Assembly (NCBI GenBank): GCA_964242925.1
Contig: CAXTBW010000066.1
Span: 1-24,400 of the forward strand
Direction: 5' to 3'
DNA from: LMUY01 sp964242925
GTDB lineage: Bacteria > Pseudomonadota > Alphaproteobacteria > Acetobacterales > Acetobacteraceae
DNA: 24,400 bases
Made by a program: the position numbers and the translations under genes. Below are positions 8,388-17,053 of the stretch, piece after piece (position 1 is the stretch's first letter; every line of letters begins with the position of its first letter). A model generated the notes under the pieces. It did not search any database, was not told the origin of the DNA, and was given only the letters and a program-made list of their open reading frames with translations.

Positions 8388-9314
8388 AACACCCTGGGGT
8401 GGATCGCCAACCGCGTGCTGACGACCGCCGCCGTGCTGGTCGGCGCGATGCTGCTCCTTTTCACCCTCTCCGCCGCCGTCCCGGGCAACCCCGCCGACAC
8501 GCTGCTCGGCCCGCAAGCCAGCCCAGAATACGCACGGCAGTTCGTGGCCGAGATGGGCCTGGACCAGCCCGTCCCCATCCGCCTGCTGCGCTTTTTCACG
8601 GCGTTGGCCCGCGGCGACCTCGGACGCGACGTCGTCACCGGCCAATCGGTCGTGAAGCTGGTCGCGGCCGCGCTGCCCTCCACGCTGATCCTGACGTTCA
8701 CCGCCATCGCGCTTGCGGTCGCGTTCGGCATCCCGCTCGGCTGCCTGGCGGCGCTGCGCCCCGGGTCCGCCTTCGACCACATCCTGGCCGCCGCCAGCGT
8801 CGCCGTCGTGGCCATTCCCTCCTTCGTCGTTGCGATCGTGCTGTTGCTGGTGTTCGCCACCTGGCTGCACCTACTGCCCGTCCTATCGGGCGAGGACGGC
8901 GGCGCGGCGGCGCTGGTGCTGCCCGTGGCGTCGCTCTCGCTCGGTTGGATCGGCTACATCGCCCGGTTGACCCGCACCTCCATGCTCGAGGTCATGAACG
9001 AGCCCTACATCCGCACCTCCGTCGCCTTCGGCCTGCCCCGCCGCACCATCGTGCTGAAATACGCGCTGAAGAACGCGGTCATCCCCACCATCGCCGTGCT
9101 GGGCCTGGGCGTCGGCCGGCTGCTGGGCGGCGCGGTGCTGGTGGAGGTCGTGTTCGCCCGGCCCGGCCTCGGCCGCCTCATCCTGGACGCGATCGACAGC
9201 CGCAACTATCCGGTGCTGCAGGGCGCCGTGTTCGTCGTCGTGCTGCTGTTCGTGCTGACCAACCTGGTGGTGGACCTGTCCTACTCCGCCATCGACCCCC
9301 GCCTACGCCGATGA
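8385..9314 (+). CDS. ABC transporter permease, Opp/DppB type
   Basis: 309-residue integral membrane subunit forming half of the import channel. Hydrophobic segments lie near residues 10-30, 95-125, 130-165, 175-195, 230-255 and 275-300, as expected for six helices. The EAA loop that docks on the ATPases is seen as RTSVAFGLPRRTIVLKYALKNAVIP (about 207-231, quoted in part here; key residues A-FGLPR and the NAV-P end). The start is TTG at 8385, with GGGAGAGG 5-12 nt upstream supplied by the repeat; it gives the expected N-terminus MNTLGWIANRVL. No better ATG exists upstream. Its stop overlaps the next permease by ATGA. Confidence 0.9.
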   Translation: MNTLGWIANRVLTTAAVLVGAMLLLFTLSAAVPGNPADTLLGPQASPEYARQFVAEMGLDQPVPIRLLRFFTALARGDLGRDVVTGQSVVKLVAAALPSTLILTFTAIALAVAFGIPLGCLAALRPGSAFDHILAAASVAVVAIPSFVVAIVLLLVFATWLHLLPVLSGEDGGAAALVLPVASLSLGWIGYIARLTRTSMLEVMNEPYIRTSVAFGLPRRTIVLKYALKNAVIPTIAVLGLGVGRLLGGAVLVEVVFARPGLGRLILDAIDSRNYPVLQGAVFVVVLLFVLTNLVVDLSYSAIDPRLRR

Positions 9315-10135
9315 GGCAGATCCTACGCACCTGGCCCGGCCGCATCGGCGCCGCGCTGGTCGCGCTGGTGCTGCTCGCCGCCATCGCCGCGCCGCTGCTC
9401 GCGACGCACGACCCGGAGGCGCTGGACGTGGTGAACCGCTTCGCCCCGCCCTCCGCCGCGCACTGGTTCGGCGCCGACCAGGTTGGCCGCGACCTCTACA
9501 GCCGCCTGCTCTACGGCACGCGCATCGCCATCGTGGTGGCGCTGTCCGCGATCGCGCTGGCAATAGCGGCGGGCGTGCTGCTGGGCATCGCCGCCGCGCT
9601 CGCCGGCGGCTGGACGGAGCGGCTGCTGCTCGTGCTGTTCGACGCAGTGGCGGCGTTCCCCAGCCTGATCCTCGCTTTGGCCGTAGTCGCCGTGTTCGGC
9701 CCGTCCACCCGCAACGTCGTGCTGATCGTGGCCGCGACGCTGGCGCCGCAATTCGCGCTGGTGGCGCGGGCGCAGGCGCGGGTGGTGGCGCAGTCGCCGT
9801 TTCTGGACGCCGAGCGCATCCTGGGCGCCTCCACCACCCGCATCGCGTTGCGCCATCTGCTGCCGAACATCGCCGGTCCGCTGATCGTGCTGGCCAGCCT
9901 GGATATCCCTACCGTCATCACGATTGAGGCCGGGCTCAGCTTCGTGGGCTTGGGCGTGCGGCCGCCGCTGGCCAGCCTCGGCACGCTGATCAACGACGGC
10001 TATAGCTACCTGTCGGACTCGATCTGGCCGGTGCTCACCGCCAGCGTCGCGCTGGCCATCGCCACGCTAGGCTTCACCCTGTTCGGGGAGGCGCTGCGCG
10101 ACGCGGTGGACCCGCGCATGCGACCGCACCGGTGA
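9311..10135 (+). CDS. ABC transporter permease, Opp/DppC type
   Basis: 274-residue second channel subunit. Starts at ATG 9311, overlapping the previous stop (ATGA). The N-terminal helix (~10-30) is followed by the DppC hallmark HWFGADQVGRDLYSRLLYGTR (residues ~51-71; core GADQVGRD), then several hydrophobic helices. The EAA-loop region reads AERILGASTTRIALRHLLPN and is followed by ITIEAGLSFVGLGVRPP, both typical of DppC/OppC. The end overlaps the next ATPase start (GTGA). It acts as a heterodimer with the upstream permease. Confidence 0.92.
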   Translation: MRQILRTWPGRIGAALVALVLLAAIAAPLLATHDPEALDVVNRFAPPSAAHWFGADQVGRDLYSRLLYGTRIAIVVALSAIALAIAAGVLLGIAAALAGGWTERLLLVLFDAVAAFPSLILALAVVAVFGPSTRNVVLIVAATLAPQFALVARAQARVVAQSPFLDAERILGASTTRIALRHLLPNIAGPLIVLASLDIPTVITIEAGLSFVGLGVRPPLASLGTLINDGYSYLSDSIWPVLTASVALAIATLGFTLFGEALRDAVDPRMRPHR

Positions 10136-11097
10136 GCCCGCTGCTGGAGATCCGCAGCCTCACCGTGCAGGCGAGCACCCCGCGCGGGACCGCCACCATC
10201 CTGCGGGGCGTCGACCTGGACCTGCCGCGCGGCGCCATCCTGGGCGTGGTGGGGGAAAGCGGCAGCGGCAAGTCCACCCTCGGCGCCGTCTTGATGCGGC
10301 TGCTGCCCGAGGGGCTTTCGGCCACGGGGACGGTTCGGCTCGACGGCGACGACCTGCTGCATTTGTCCGAACGGGCCATGCAGCGGCTGCGCGGCACGGC
10401 GCTCGCGCTCATCTCGCAGGACCCGATGTCCGCGCTGAACCCTCTGTTCACCATCGGCACGCATCTGGTCGACGTGCTGCGCCGCCGCCACCCCGGGTTG
10501 TCGCGGGTGGCGGCGCACGCCCGTGCCGCCGACGCGCTCGGCCGCGTGGGCATCGCTGACCCGGCCGCACGGCTGCGCGCCTACCCGCACCAGATGTCCG
10601 GGGGGATGCGGCAGCGGGTGGCGATCGCGATGGCGCTGCTGACCGAACCGGCGCTGCTGGTGGCCGACGAACCGACCACCGCGCTCGACGCCACGGTGGA
10701 GGCTCAGATTGCCGCGCTGTTCTCCGACTACCGCCAGACAATGGCCGGCAGCATCGTGTTCATCTCCCACCACCTCGGGCTGGTGGCGCAGTTGTGCGAC
10801 AGCGTCTGCGTGCTGTACGGCGGCACGGTGGTGGAAACCGGCCCCGTCGAAGCCGTGACCGGCGACGCCAAGCACCCGTATACCCAGGCCCTGCTCGCCT
10901 GCGAGATCGACCCGGACGGGACGGGGCCGCTCGTCTCAATCCCGGGCGACGTGCCTGACCCGGCATCCCCGTCCACCGGCTGCATCTTCGCCCCGCGTTG
11001 CCCGCACGTGACGCCGGCCTGCCGCGTCGCCGTCCCACCACTGTCGCAGAAGGCGCCCGGTCATCGCGCCGCCTGCATCCTGGTTCCCGATGGCTGA
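10132..11097 (+). CDS. ABC transporter ATP-binding protein, Opp/DppD type
   Basis: 321-residue ATPase energising peptide-type import. Walker A GESGSGKST at 41-49, Q-loop LISQDPMSALNP (~93-104), signature MSGGMRQR at 155-162, Walker B LLVADEP at 175-181, switch His in ISHHLGL. The C-terminal Opp/Dpp extension with Cys (CIFAPRCPHVTPACR) is characteristic and can hold an Fe-S cluster in some relatives. The start is GTG at 10132, overlapping the DppC stop. The alternative of an internal start is less likely since the beta-strand LLEIRSLTV begins at once. Confidence 0.93.
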   Translation: MSPLLEIRSLTVQASTPRGTATILRGVDLDLPRGAILGVVGESGSGKSTLGAVLMRLLPEGLSATGTVRLDGDDLLHLSERAMQRLRGTALALISQDPMSALNPLFTIGTHLVDVLRRRHPGLSRVAAHARAADALGRVGIADPAARLRAYPHQMSGGMRQRVAIAMALLTEPALLVADEPTTALDATVEAQIAALFSDYRQTMAGSIVFISHHLGLVAQLCDSVCVLYGGTVVETGPVEAVTGDAKHPYTQALLACEIDPDGTGPLVSIPGDVPDPASPSTGCIFAPRCPHVTPACRVAVPPLSQKAPGHRAACILVPDG

Positions 11098-12046
11098 GCC
11101 AGTGCTGGCGGCAGACACCATCAGCGTCCGCTTCGGCGCCGTGGAGGCCGTCTCCGGCGTATCGCTTGCCCTGCACGCGGGGGAGTCCGTCGGCCTGGTG
11201 GGGGAGAGCGGGTCCGGCAAGAGCACAGTGTGCCGGGCCCTGCTGGGGTTGCAGCCCGTGTCCACCGGGCGGGTGCTGCTGGACGGGCGTCCCCTGGCGA
11301 CGTGGCCCGGCCTGGTGGTGCGGCGCCGGGCGCAGATGCTGCTGCAGGACGCCGTCGCATCGCTCTCCCCCCGCATGCGGTTGCGGGCGCTGCTGGACGA
11401 ACCGATCCGCATCCACCGCCTGCCCGACGCAGACCGCGCGATGACGGCGCTGCTCGCGCAACTGGGGTTGCCGGCGGATTTGCTGGACAAATACCCGCAC
11501 CAGATCAGCGGTGGCCAAGCCCGGCGGGTCGCGATGGCCCGGGCGCTTATCCTGGAACCCGCCGTGGTGGTGGCCGACGAGCCGACCGCGGGGTTGGACG
11601 TGTCGGTGCAGGGCGAGGTGCTGAACCTGCTGCGGCAACAGCAGGAAGCGCGCGGCTTGGCGCTGCTGGTGGTTAGCCACAACCTGAACGTGGTGCGCCG
11701 TGCGACTAGCCGGACGGCGGTGATGTACCTGGGCCAGGTGGTCGAACAGGCGGACAGCGCGGCGTTGTTCGACCACCCGGCGCACCCTTACACGGCCGCG
11801 CTGCTCGGTGCGAACCCCTCGGTGGAGCCGTCGCGGCGACGACCGCCGATCGTCTTGGCCGGCGATCCGCCCAGCCCGGCCCACCCCCCGGCTGGTTGCC
11901 GGTTCCACACGCGTTGCCCGGCGGTGCAAGCGGTCTGCCGGGACACCCCGCCGGCCTTGGCGGAGGTCGCGCCCGGTCGCCTAGCCCGCTGCCACTTCGC
12001 GTTCGCCGCAGTGGCCGCGATGCAGTCGCGTGATGCCCATGCTTGA
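11090..12046 (+). CDS. ABC transporter ATP-binding protein, Opp/DppF type
   Basis: 318-residue second ATPase. Walker A GESGSGKST at 38-46, signature SGGQARR at 140-146, Walker B VVVADEP at 159-165, switch His in VVSHNLNVV, and the C-terminal Opp/DppF motif CRFHTRCPAVQAVC. The Q-loop reads MLLQDAVASLSP; family members usually have QDP-xSLNP, so the Pro is replaced. The ATG at 11090 overlaps the preceding gene by 8 nt. The last five codons and stop (RDAHA*, 12032-12046 and the codon just before) fall inside a dispersed palindromic repeat, so the C-terminus is probably repeat-derived. The gene is convergent with the Liv operon. Confidence 0.93.
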   Translation: MAEPVLAADTISVRFGAVEAVSGVSLALHAGESVGLVGESGSGKSTVCRALLGLQPVSTGRVLLDGRPLATWPGLVVRRRAQMLLQDAVASLSPRMRLRALLDEPIRIHRLPDADRAMTALLAQLGLPADLLDKYPHQISGGQARRVAMARALILEPAVVVADEPTAGLDVSVQGEVLNLLRQQQEARGLALLVVSHNLNVVRRATSRTAVMYLGQVVEQADSAALFDHPAHPYTAALLGANPSVEPSRRRPPIVLAGDPPSPAHPPAGCRFHTRCPAVQAVCRDTPPALAEVAPGRLARCHFAFAAVAAMQSRDAHA

Positions 12047-12257
12047 CCCACGGCTGTCCGGCATCGTTGAAGCGCCGGTTCGCCGTCCCAACATCGTCAT
12101 GCCCGGGCTTGACCCGGGCACCCACGGGCCTCGCGCGAAAGAGAAGTGCGAGTACTGGCACGATGGCGCGGGGGCGCGGCGTGGATGGCCGGATCAAGTC
12201 CGGCCAAGACGGTACATGACTAAACCGGACAGCCGTGGCTCAAGCCTTGGCGTGACG
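12029..12257. repeat. Nested composite palindrome, CCGGACTTGATCCGG family, copy 1
   Basis: Four units of one repeat family. Inner arms 12095-12126 and 12180-12212 are inverted copies of the CGTCATG...CTTGA...CACCCACG unit. Outer arms 12029-12061 and 12225-12257 are inverted copies of a diverged unit (CGTGATGCCC...CTTGACCC...GGCTGTCCGG), matching at about 28 of 33 positions. The element occupies nearly the whole gap between two convergent operons, and its left arm includes the end of the upstream ATPase gene. Bidirectional termination or 3'-end protection is a plausible effect. Confidence 0.85.
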
Positions 12258-12268
12258 GTGTAGACGCG

Positions 12269-13788
<1,520 letters not shown>

Positions 13789-13792
<4 letters not shown>

Positions 13793-14706
13793 GCGCGGTC
13801 CCTCCGATACAGCAGAGTGCCGAGGAACCCGGCGGGCACGAACAGGATCACCACCAGCGCGAACGCCGAGACGACGAACGTGCTGAGTTGGCCCAATGGC
13901 CGCAGCACCTCGCCGGCCGCCACCAGGAAGATCGCGCCCAATACCGCGCCGAGGATGGTGCGCCGGCCGCCCAGCACCGCGGCGATGATCACCTGCACGC
14001 CGACCGCGATGTCGATCACCGTGCCGGGCGACGCGGTGCTCTCGTAGAACACCAGCAACGCGCCCGACAGGCCGCTGAACAGCGCGGACACGCAGAACGC
14101 CGCCAGCTTGTGCTTGGCCACGTTGAAGCCGAGCGCCTGCGCTTCAACCGGGTCCTGTCCGCAAGCCTGCAGGATCAGCCCGGCCGAGGATCGCGACAGG
14201 CCGAACAGGATCAACCCGGACAGCGTCATGAAGCCGAGCGCGAAGTAGTAGTTGAACGTGTCGTCGATGGAGAGCACGTCGGGGATCGACAGCCCGATCT
14301 CGCCGCCGGTCCAGTGCGCGAACACCGTCACCATCTGCTGCAGCAGCAGCACCGCGACCAGCGTGATCAGCCCGAAATACGGCCCGGACAGCCGCAGCGC
14401 CGGCAGGGCCAGCAGCACGCCGCCGGCCACCGCCAGCAGGGCGCCGAACAGCACGCACACCCACACCGGCATCCCGGTCTCGCTGTTCAGGATGCCCGCC
14501 CCGTAGGCGCCGAGGCCGACCAGGAAGGTGGGGCCGAAGTTCACCTCGCCGGCGAAGCCGAACAGCAGGTCCCACGACATGGCGAACACGGCGAAGTAGA
14601 AGGCCGGGATCGCCACGCCGATGATGTACGGCGACACGCCCAACGGCAGCAGCGCGGCGATCGCCACGCAGCCGAGCGCGCCCCAGAACAGCCGCGACCG
14701 AAACAT
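13789..14706 (-). CDS. livM: Branched-chain amino-acid-type ABC permease LivM
   Basis: 305-residue inner-membrane permease. Starts at ATG 14706-14704, sharing one base with the livH stop (TGATG). Family hallmarks: MSWDLLFGFAGEVNFGP near residue 39, the conserved GPYFGLITL (~117), DPVEAQALGFNVAKHKLAAF in the cytoplasmic EAA-like loop (~187-206), and VIIAAVLGGRRTILGAVLGA. Multiple hydrophobic segments cover most of the length. The end overlaps the fused ATPase by ATGA. The same frame remains open upstream through livH, but only the part from 14706 resembles LivM. The substrate could be branched-chain amino acids, amides or other small carboxylates handled by this family. Confidence 0.93.
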
Positions 14707-15575
14707 CAGCGCCGCCCCAACAGGCCCTGCGGCCGCACGTAGACGACCACCACCAGCAGGATCAGCGATGGGATGTTCCGGAACGAGGGCGAGATGAGGT
14801 ACGACGTCATCGTCTCCAGGTAGCCCACGCAATACGCCGCGACGAGCGAGCCCGACACGCTGCCCAGCCCGCCCAGCACCACGATGGAGAACGCCGACGC
14901 GGTGAGCGTGCCCGCATTGTCCGACGACACGCCGAGGAACGCGCCCAGCAGCACCCCGGCGATCCCCGCCAGCACGCCGTAGATCGCCCAGACCAGCAGG
15001 TAGATGTTCGACAGCTCGTAGCCCAGCAGGGTCAACCCGCGCGGGTTGATGGAGGCCGCCAGCAGCGCCTTGCCGGCCCGCGTGCGGTTCACCAGCAGCC
15101 ACAGCGCGGCGATCGTCGCCCAGCACAGAACGGCGGTGAGGATCTCGTTGGTGGGCGTGCGCACGCCGGCGATATCGGTGACGCCGGCGATCAGCGGGCG
15201 CACCGTGTGCGGGCTGGTGGTGGTGTAGTAGGCCACCGCCTCCTGGATCATGATCCCCCACAGCAGCGTCCCGGTGAGCACGAAGATCTCGGTCTCCTCG
15301 CGCGGGATGGAGCGGGAGCGCTGGATCGGGCGCACGACCACGAAATACGTGGCGAACGCCATGGCGATCCCGGCGAGCAGCCCGGCCAGCGCGCCGCCCA
15401 GCGCCCCGGCGAAGTCCGCCACCAGCCAGGCGACCACGGCGGCGACCAGCATGGTGCCGCCATGCGCCAGGTTCAGCACGCCGGACACGCCGAACATCAG
15501 GGTGAACCCAACCGCGCCTAAACCGTAGAGCGCGCTGATGGCGAACCCATCGATGAGGATCTGCCACCCTAGCAT
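14706..15575 (-). CDS. livH: Branched-chain amino-acid-type ABC permease LivH
   Basis: 289-residue partner of LivM. The N-terminus is typical: LIDGFAISALYGLGAVGFTL, then GVSGVLNLAHGG (~30-40), and the loop GKALLAASINPRGLTLLGYE. The C-terminal ending SLILLVVVVYVRPQGLLGRR (270-289) is diagnostic. The ATG at 15575 is preceded by the purine-rich GGAGAGGGAG supplied by repeat copy B. The gene follows the binding-protein gene after a 141-nt gap filled by that repeat, and runs directly into livM. Confidence 0.93.
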   Translation of the reverse strand: MLGWQILIDGFAISALYGLGAVGFTLMFGVSGVLNLAHGGTMLVAAVVAWLVADFAGALGGALAGLLAGIAMAFATYFVVVRPIQRSRSIPREETEIFVLTGTLLWGIMIQEAVAYYTTTSPHTVRPLIAGVTDIAGVRTPTNEILTAVLCWATIAALWLLVNRTRAGKALLAASINPRGLTLLGYELSNIYLLVWAIYGVLAGIAGVLLGAFLGVSSDNAGTLTASAFSIVVLGGLGSVSGSLVAAYCVGYLETMTSYLISPSFRNIPSLILLVVVVYVRPQGLLGRR

Positions 15576-15580
15576 GACGG

Positions 15581-15692
15581 ACTACTCCCTCTCCTTCTGG
15601 GAGAGGGTCGGGGTGAGGGGGCGGCGCGACGGACGCTCCCCGGGTGGCGAAGGCTCCTCACCCAACCCTCTCCCATAGGGAGAAGGCTCTTG
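15581..15692 (-). repeat. Composite palindromic repeat, CCCTCTCCC type, copy B
   Basis: Same family as 8280-8387. Inverted arms at about 15581-15621 (CTCCCTCTCC-TTCTG-GGAGAGGG, then TCGGGGTGAGGGG) and 15652-15692 (CTCCTCACCCAACCC..., then TCTCCCATAGGGAGA). The near arm contains a perfect 8-bp hairpin, 15587-15594 with 15600-15607. The element lies between the liv binding-protein gene and livH, and its gene-proximal end supplies purine-rich sequence in front of the livH start. Confidence 0.85.
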
Positions 15693-15716
15693 AAGAGGCG
15701 AGCCGGTGGAGCGGGG

Positions 15717-16943
15717 TCAGTTCGTCAGCTTCACGAAGGAGGGGAACCGCAGCGTGTTGCCGGCGGCGACAGAAGCGGGCCAGACCGGGACCTGCTTGCC
15801 GCCCTGCCACTGCACGAACAGCCCGCTCACGTAGTCCACGCCGTAGCGCATCGCGTGGGTCGCCGGGTCGTCCTTGCCGAAGAACGCGACGCGGCCGACC
15901 GTGCCCTGCCAGTCCGTCTTCTCCAGCGCGTCGACCATCTTGTCCGGATCGGTGCTGCCGGCGCGGTGGATGGCGTCGGCGATGTAGTAAACCTCGTCAT
16001 ACGTCGTGTAGCCGGTGTAGGCCGGGGTGATGCCGAACTTCTTCATGTAGGCCTGCGCGAACGGGACCGTCTTCGGCGTGCTCGCCACGCTGTCCACCGC
16101 CACCAATTGGAGCACGATCCCCTCGGTGGCGCCGTTGGTGTCCTTCCAGAACGTGTTGGAGGTCGCCTGCGACGAGATGCCGAACTGCGGGATCGGCACC
16201 TGCTGGTTGGCCCACTGCACCGTCGGCTGCACGCCCACGTGGCTGATCCCCGTGATGATCACGTCCGGCTTCTTCGCCTCGATGCCGTTGTAGATCGGCG
16301 TGAAGTCGGTCGTGTCCGGCGACATCCTTATATGGTCAAGCACCTGCAAACCGGCCTTCGGCAGGCAGGCGATGAATCCCGCGTCCAGCGGCGTGGTCCA
16401 GGCCGCGTCCTCGCTCATGATCACCGCGGACTTCATGTGGTACTTGCTGTCGACCAGCAGGTCCTTCGCGGCGTCGCAGGTCGCGTTGGCCAGGAACGAC
16501 GACGCCAGGTAGCCGTGGAAGAAGTATTTCAGGTGGTCGTAATCGGCGTGGATGCGCTTGCTGATGTCGTCGCTGGCGGCGCCCGGCGTCACCGTCGGCA
16601 TGTGCAGCCGCCCCGCCCATGGCTCCAGCGCCAACGCCACCTCGCTGGTGTAGCTCGCGATCACCGCGCTCACCTTGTCCTGGCTCGCCAGGCGCTGCAT
16701 CGCCCGCACCGCGTCGGCGGCGGAGTTGTGGTCGTCGTAGGCGACGATCTCGATCATGCGGCCGTCCACGCCGCCCTTGGCGTTGATCTCGTCGGCGGCG
16801 ATCTGCGCCGCGTTGGGAATCGCGATGCCCGCGATGGCGGAGTTCTCCGCGATCACGCCGATCTTGATCGGGTCCGCCGCGACGGCCGCCATGGGAAGGG
16901 CCAGCGCGGCGAGCGCCGGCAGAAGGCGAAGGGCGGGGTTCAT
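15717..16943 (-). CDS. ABC transporter substrate-binding protein, LivJ/LivK type (periplasmic binding protein family 6)
   Basis: 408-residue periplasmic receptor. Signal peptide 1-23 (hydrophobic, ending AAVAA) then DPIKIGVIAENSAIAG, the standard family start. Further family features: AAQIAADEINAKGGVDGRMIEIVAYDDHN (~45-73; key AADEIN-KGG and the DDH), MSEDAAWTTPLDAG near the hinge, YTGYTTYDEVYYIADAIHRAG towards the C-terminus. A strong Shine-Dalgarno (GGAGGA, 8 nt upstream) supports ATG 16943. It is the first gene of the livJ-H-M-GF operon. The ligand is not certain: relatives bind branched-chain amino acids, but also amides and aromatic acids. Confidence 0.92.
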   Translation of the reverse strand: MNPALRLLPALAALALPMAAVAADPIKIGVIAENSAIAGIAIPNAAQIAADEINAKGGVDGRMIEIVAYDDHNSAADAVRAMQRLASQDKVSAVIASYTSEVALALEPWAGRLHMPTVTPGAASDDISKRIHADYDHLKYFFHGYLASSFLANATCDAAKDLLVDSKYHMKSAVIMSEDAAWTTPLDAGFIACLPKAGLQVLDHIRMSPDTTDFTPIYNGIEAKKPDVIITGISHVGVQPTVQWANQQVPIPQFGISSQATSNTFWKDTNGATEGIVLQLVAVDSVASTPKTVPFAQAYMKKFGITPAYTGYTTYDEVYYIADAIHRAGSTDPDKMVDALEKTDWQGTVGRVAFFGKDDPATHAMRYGVDYVSGLFVQWQGGKQVPVWPASVAAGNTLRFPSFVKLTN

Positions 16944-16964
16944 GGCGAAGTCCTCCAGGGATCA

Positions 16965-17009
16965 GCCGGCGTTGCCCCGGCGTTGGTCGGGACGCTAGAC
17001 AACGCCGGG
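16965..17009. promoter_or_regulatory. Candidate operator: repeated CCGGCGTTG boxes in a divergent promoter region
   Basis: Between the divergent Liv operon and CoA-transferase gene there are three copies of one box. Two are direct, GCCGGCGTTG at 16965-16974 and CCCGGCGTTG at 16976-16985, exactly 11 bp (about one helical turn) apart. One is inverted, CAACGCCGGG at 17000-17009, a perfect reverse complement of the second. Such phasing is typical of regulator binding sites. No regulator gene is in the window, so the protein is unknown. Confidence 0.45.
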
Positions 17010-17022
17010 TCGAGAGTAAATC
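16996..17022 (+). promoter_or_regulatory. Possible promoter for the CoA-transferase gene
   Basis: TAGACA (16996-17001) matches the TTGACA -35 consensus at 5 of 6 positions; TAAATC (17017-17022) is a weak -10 at 15-nt spacing. The inverted box at 17000-17009 would overlap it, consistent with repression. The weak -10 and short spacing keep confidence low. Confidence 0.25.
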
Positions 17023-17053
17023 CTCACATGTTTGAAGAGGGGGTACGCCGACG

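Noticed and set aside
6467..8860. Very long antisense open frame (797 codons) opposite the CHRD and binding-protein genes
   Set aside because: It spans several unrelated sense genes, the hairpin and the repeat, and has low-complexity Arg/Ala/Gln-rich sequence. The sense strand holds clear family matches.
12030..12263. Small plus-strand open frame between the convergent ABC operons
   Set aside because: It is almost entirely composed of the nested palindromic repeat, and its start lies inside the ATPase gene.
14707..15567. Open frame upstream of livM, in frame with it
   Set aside because: It overlaps livH in another frame and encodes Arg/Ala/Gly-rich sequence without family resemblance. LivM similarity begins at the ATG at 14706.
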